Part shown: piece by piece, positions 1 to 4,300 of the stretch
Position numbering within the stretch: the first letter of the stretch is position 1
How the letters are laid out: every line of letters begins with the position of its first letter
DNA from: a candidate division CSSED10-310 bacterium
Lineage (GTDB): Bacteria > CSSED10-310 > JAFGDC01
DNA length: 6,743 bases
Reading direction: 5' to 3'
Assembly (NCBI GenBank): GCA_016932295.1
Contig: JAFGDC010000201.1
Coordinates: 1-6,743, forward strand
Notes under the pieces: generated by a model
Told to the model about the DNA's origin: nothing
What the model saw: the letters and a program-made list of their open reading frames with translations, nothing else
Database searches by the model: none
Program-made: the position numbers and the translations under genes

Positions 1-1
1 A

Positions 2-934
2 ATGCTGCCGGCGACCATCTGGGCGCTGCCCGTCAGAAACCTCCTGAATCCCCTGGGCGATGTTTGGAAGCGCCGCCTGCTGGGCGTGTTCCACGTGCTG
101 TTCTCGCTTGTGATAGTAGCCACGGGGGCACGCATCGTCACCGATGCCGCCTACATTTCCACGCGCCGGGGGGAACGCTTCGGCTGGTGCTGGAACGACG
201 ATTTCGTACCGGTCAAGGCGGCGGAGTTCGCGGACAGGGAACGATTGCCGGGACGAATGTTGAACCACCTCAACTTCGGCGGCTACCTGATGTGGGCCCG
301 TCAGGAACCAGTCTTCATCGACGGCCGGACGGAAGTCATGGGAGTCGGCTTCTACAAGGTGTTTGAACGCGCCATGACCGATCCGGCAGCCCTTGAAACC
401 TGCGTGGCGCGCTACGGTATCACATGGATAATATTCCCTCATGGGCTCATGCCGGAACTCGTCGGGCGGCTGTCGGTCGACGAGAACTGGCGACTCGCCT
501 ATGCGGACAACCTGGCGGCGATCTTCCGGCGCAATGACGGAACCCTGCTAGAGGAACCGGTCGTCACCGCCATGCCGGTCAGGCGGACCCAGGTGGTGGA
601 TCTGCCGGGTCTGGGCGGCGGACCGCGCGACATAGGCATACCAAAATGGCTGGCGGGGTTCTGGAAGAAACAGGAATTTCCGTCCGAAGATCACTGCCTT
701 GGGTTGTTTCATCTTTATCGGGGTGAAAGCGCTTTGGCGGAAGTACGGTTCGCGGCGGCTATCATGAACAGCCGGGGTGCCTATTACGAACACTACAACA
801 ATCTGGGAGCGGCTCTGTTCAGGCAGGGACGCTGGGAGGAAGCGCTGCGCTGCTACCTGGTGGTGCTGCGGGAACGCCCGGAAGAAACCATCGCCCGGCG
901 CCGAATCGAAGAAATCCGCGCGGCAATGGAGTGA
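2..934 (+). CDS. C-terminal part of membrane protein with GT39-like soluble domain and TPR tail (5' partial)
   Basis: The frame is open from the left edge to TGA at 932-934. The ATG at base 2 is probably internal, because the visible part starts just before a lone hydrophobic helix. Numbering from that ATG, a basic patch (KRR, 23-25) precedes a transmembrane segment at about 26-45. A soluble domain at about 60-180 follows, with NFGGYLMW (91-98), VFIDGRTEVMG (104-114) and ENWRLAYADN (161-170). This pattern (GGYL..W, then F.DGR, then a 'pgWrlvy.D' strand) is typical of the part after the membrane domain in GT39/PMT-like and related uncharacterised bacterial membrane proteins. Residues 229-294 form about two TPR motifs, the second canonical (NNLGAALFRQGRWEEAL). 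The role may be sugar transfer from a lipid carrier at the membrane, with the TPR tail binding a partner, but the catalytic part lies outside the window. The family is moderately sure and the reaction is unproven. No clear terminator follows. Confidence 0.8.
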   Translation: MLPATIWALPVRNLLNPLGDVWKRRLLGVFHVLFSLVIVATGARIVTDAAYISTRRGERFGWCWNDDFVPVKAAEFADRERLPGRMLNHLNFGGYLMWARQEPVFIDGRTEVMGVGFYKVFERAMTDPAALETCVARYGITWIIFPHGLMPELVGRLSVDENWRLAYADNLAAIFRRNDGTLLEEPVVTAMPVRRTQVVDLPGLGGGPRDIGIPKWLAGFWKKQEFPSEDHCLGLFHLYRGESALAEVRFAAAIMNSRGAYYEHYNNLGAALFRQGRWEEALRCYLVVLRERPEETIARRRIEEIRAAME

Positions 935-1106
935 ATTTCCGTCTGATACGTGTCTGCCAACCCAGGGCGTCACTTCTTGACTATTCGTGGCCGATGCAAG
1001 GGATGCTCAGCCAACTCCTGCATGATTGAATGGCGATCTAACTATTTATCATGGTTGAAATAGCACCGAACTACGGGATCAGCGCAAACTTCATGAGTAA
1101 TTCGAG

Positions 1107-1163
1107 AAAAAAATACTTGAGTGACTCTTTGACTTTTTACACGAGCTGAGTATAGTGCCGTGA
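1107..1163 (+). promoter_or_regulatory. Sigma-70-type promoter with upstream A-tract
   Basis: TTGACT at 1129-1134 matches the -35 consensus at five of six positions. TATAGT at 1151-1156 matches the -10 consensus at five of six. The spacer is 16 bases. Transcription would start near 1162-1163. A run of seven A residues at 1107-1113 falls where a distal UP subsite would lie, about 50-57 bases before that start. A short palindrome (GAGT-G-ACTC, 1119-1127) sits just before the -35 box and could be an operator half, but it is small. This is the best promoter in the spacer and would give a leader of about 145 bases before the ATG at 1309. Confidence 0.65.
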
Positions 1164-1182
1164 AAGGCACAATTGGTTTTTT
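1155..1182 (+). promoter_or_regulatory. Small hairpin followed by a T-run at the expected transcription start
   Basis: GTGCC (1155-1159) and GGCAC (1166-1170) are perfectly complementary around a six-base loop, followed by AATTGG and six T (1177-1182). The stem is only five pairs and the T-run is not adjacent, so it would be a weak terminator for transcripts arriving from upstream. It also overlaps the end of the -10 box and the predicted start, so as DNA it could be a protein-binding site. Neither role is shown. Confidence 0.3.
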
Positions 1183-1249
1183 CCGAGGATGATGCGGAGG
1201 GTTTTGTTTTCCAAGCGTATTCCGCTGTGGATGGTTCAGAGAAGTACAA

Positions 1250-1294
1250 ATGAAGCCTGCGATCCTGGCGGCTCTTCGAGGATTGCGGGGATGA
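1250..1294 (+). CDS. Possible 14-residue leader peptide overlapping a candidate start as ATGA
   Basis: The frame reads MKPAILAALRGLRG and stops at TGA 1292-1294. That stop overlaps the in-frame ATG at 1291 of the large gene by four bases (ATGA), the usual layout for translational coupling. A purine-rich AGAGAAG (1238-1244) lies five bases before its ATG and could be a weak ribosome binding site. The peptide shows no run of regulatory codons such as those of an attenuator. A frame this short arises easily by chance, so only the overlap argues for it. Confidence 0.2.
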   Translation: MKPAILAALRGLRG

Positions 1295-1299
1295 GAAAC

Positions 1300-1304
1300 G
1301 GAGG
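1300..1304 (+). promoter_or_regulatory. Ribosome binding site deciding the start of the large gene
   Basis: GGAGG lies four bases before the ATG at 1309. The spacing is a little short but the match is the strongest near any candidate start. The rival ATG at 1291 has GAGG (1278-1281) nine bases upstream. ATGs at 1189 and 1231 are also in frame, since the frame is open from the TAG at 1153, but they would add up to 40 residues before the signal peptide. Confidence 0.6.
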
Positions 1305-1308
1305 TTTG

Positions 1309-1395
1309 ATGAAAGCATCGAGGAATGGTAGTGGTGTAGTGAGCGTAGTGGTTCTCGCCGTGCTTACCGCGGTGATCGCCATGGGCGCGGGCGGT
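1309..1395 (+). other. Signal peptide of the giant protein
   Basis: Residues 1-6 carry two positive charges (K2, R5). Residues 10-24 are an unbroken hydrophobic core rich in Val, Leu and Ala, and a Gly/Ala/Ser-rich stretch follows. Cleavage is likely between about 26 and 30. No lipobox cysteine is present, so a lipoprotein is unlikely. The following acidic segment (VETD) fits a mature N-terminus. Confidence 0.8.
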
Positions 1396-4300
1396 TCAGG
1401 AACAGTCTCTTCCCGGGTGGCTCCGGCTGTCGAGACTGATTGGCTGGATGCGGTGCAGGAAAGCATCCGCGCATCCGAGTACAACCTGACCTACTACCCG
1501 GAAGTGACTATCGGCTCCATCGGCGCGGCATATTACGCGCCGAACCGGGCGCATGGCATCCGTGCCTACTTCACCACGGACGGACTCGTCCTTACACCGC
1601 GCGCCGAGAATGAAGCAGCGTGGTTGTGTACGATGCGATTCGATGGCTACGGGCGGGATGCGCTGAAAAACGTTCCACCGCTCAAGGAACAGCGGGTGAC
1701 CGCCAATCGCATCGAGTATCAGCGCACGGGCATGAGTGAATGGTACCTGAATGATGAACGAGGGATCGAGCAGGGCTTCACCTTGATGCATCGCCCCGAT
1801 GGACCGGCTGACTCACCGCTGTGGGTCGCCCTCAAGATCTCGGGCGATCTGGCCCCCAGGCAAGCAGGCGCCATCGTGGAACTGGTGGACACCCAGGAAC
1901 GGGTGCTGTTGAAATATGGCGTCTTACGGGTGGTGGATGCGGCCGGCAGGGACGTGCCAGGGGAGATCCAGTGCCGGAACGGCGGCGTACGTCTCATCAT
2001 CAGGGATCGCGAGGCGATCTACCCGTTGATGATCGATCCGGTCATCACTCAAGAACAGATGAGTGAACTCTGGCATTACGACGGGAATCAGAATTACGAA
2101 AACCTGGGATTTTCCATCGCCAATGCCGGCGATATCAACAATGACGGCTATGAAGATATGATCGTCGGAGCGCCGTACTTCGATTACTGCTCGAGCAATG
2201 TCGGCCGCGCGATGGTGTTTCTCGGCTCCTCCACCGGACCGGCCAGCTCGCCGGTCTGGACCCATTATGGTAACCAATACAGTACCAATTTACAGTTTGG
2301 GTATTCGGTGGCGGGCGCCGGCGATGTCAACAGCGACAGCTACGACGATATCGTCGTGGGCGCACCCGGCACCGGCTGTGGCGTTCCGGGCGGCGCCGCG
2401 TTCCTCTACTACGGTTCAAGTTGCGGATTGGCCAGTGAATGGAGCTACGCGCATTCCCAGTCGTACGCGGAGTTCGGTTTTTCGGTTGCCGGGGCGGGTG
2501 ACGTCAATGACGACGGGTACGACGACATCATCGTCGGGGCGCGTTTCTATGGTAATTACAATGCCGGCGCGGCCTACGTGTTTCATGGCTCATCCAATGG
2601 TCTCGGGGCTGCCTATAACTGGATGGGAGTCGGAGAGGCGGCGGATCCTTACGAGCGGTTCGGATGGTCGGTGGCGAGCGCCGGCGACGTCAACAACGAC
2701 GGTTTTGATGATGTCATAGTCGGCTCGCCCTATTATTTCGGCTGTGGATGCGGCGTGTACGAATACGGTCACGCCTACCTCTTCAACGGTTCCAGCAATG
2801 GCTTGGGAGCGACGCATAGTTGGACCGCCACCATGAACGTCGATGCCCACTTCGGTTGGGACGTGGCTTCGGCCGGCGACGTCAACGGCGACGGCTATGA
2901 TGACGTGATAGTGGGCGCTCCGCAGTTCAACGAGTGCAGTATCTACGGCAAGGCCTTCGTGTACCCGGGCTCCGCCAGCGGCTTGTCCACCTCGCCCATC
3001 TGGCAGCACTGGGGTTACGGTTACGGCGAGTTCGGCGCGGCGGTCGCGGGTGGCTATATCGACAACGATCCATACAGCGACGTGATCGTCGGCATGTACG
3101 GCATCTACAGCAACAACGGTAGTGTCTACGTCTACAAGGGCGGCGCTGCAGGACCTGATACGGATTCCGATTACTACGCCTTCGGCTCGAACAGTTGTAT
3201 GCTGGGTTTCTCGGTGGATGCCGGCGACGTCGATGGTGACGGCCTGGACGATATCATCGTCGGCTCCCGCATGTACACCGAATCGTGCGGCGCTTCGCAA
3301 GCAGGACGGGCGCATGTTTTCAAAACTTCCCTGACTCCCGGTCCCACGATAACTCCTTACGTATCACCGAGCATGACCCCTACCTTCGTGATGACGCCAA
3401 CTCCGGAACCGACGATTGGTGCGTCACCGACACCGGTGGGGCCGACCACATGGAGCACCGACAGCCAGGAAAACCTGCGGGTCACCGCCTCCCAGACCGG
3501 CCAGGAATGCCTGAAAATCATCGCCGACGACGTTGGAGGTTATATCCTCTCCTGGTGCGTACCAGGAGAACTCACCGCGTACGACATATTCGCCCAACGG
3601 TTCGACGAAAACGGCACCCGCATGTGGGGCGATGAAGGCCTCTGCATCTGCCAGGCCGACTCGGATCAGTACTGTCCGAAGCTATCACCGAACGGGTCCG
3701 GAGGGGCTATCATCTGCTGGCAAGACGAACGAGACGGTAACCACCATATCTACGCTCAGCATGTGAGTATCGACGGAATTCCCCAATGGACGACAAACGG
3801 AATTAGAGTCTCACCGGTCGGAGTGGATTATTATTTCTCATGCTGCTTCAACGAACCAGACGGGATGGGCGGCATCTACGTGGTATTCAGTGGGGAACCG
3901 GCCAGTTACTGCCAGCACGTCAACAGCGACGGCACACTCTCATGGGATCCACCCGTACAACTCTCCCAGGTGACCAACTACGCTGGTGCAAAACTCGCAC
4001 CAGATGGAACGGGAGGAGTGCTCCTTACATGGATTGATGAACGTGGCTCGACCGGTATGGATATTTACGCCCAACGACTGGATAGCAACGGCAACCAACT
4101 CTGGGGTCAGAACGGGCTGTGCGTCTGCGCCGCCAGCGAGTATCAGCAATGCCCGCGGGTTGTGGGCGACGGCGCCGGCGGCGGCATCTTCCAGTGGCGC
4201 GACTACCGCGACGAGGAAGGCGACTACCTCTACGCGCAAAAAGTCAGCGCGGCCGGCACCATCCAGTGGACCGCCGACGGTATCCAGGTCTCCAGCGATG

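Larger units (their letters stand above)
935..1308. other. Intergenic spacer, AT-richer than the flanking genes
   Basis: This 374-base stretch separates the stop of the upstream gene from the chosen start of the large gene. Its first 150 bases hold no convincing gene, RNA or rho-independent terminator. The only repeat there is CATGAT (1021-1026) with ATCATG (1048-1053), a six-base inverted repeat with a 21-base loop that has no T-run behind it. The second half holds the promoter, hairpin, short reading frame and ribosome binding site listed separately. The length and the independent promoter argue that the two genes are not one operon. Confidence 0.7.

Noticed and set aside
1026..1052. TTGAAT and TATCAT as a second promoter
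   Set aside because: The spacer is only 15 bases and both boxes are weaker than the pair at 1129-1156.
2198..2719. Alternative + strand frames inside the large gene
   Set aside because: They lack domain landmarks and overlap FG-GAP blades that are clear in the main frame.
2107..3270. Tandem DNA repeats that might be a CRISPR array or a satellite
   Set aside because: The period of 171-192 bases is coding, the copies are diverged at DNA level, and there are no identical short repeats with unique spacers.
2590..3315. Long open frame on the minus strand opposite the FG-GAP blades
   Set aside because: Its product is a periodic mirror of the sense repeats (recurring 'VDVAG'), caused by the repeated GAC-GTC-AAC codons of the sense gene. 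No ribosome binding site or known domain is visible.
3334..3450. Possible gene boundary or frameshift at the first linker
   Set aside because: The main frame continues through without a stop and links blade 7 to module 1. No start with a ribosome binding site is seen there.
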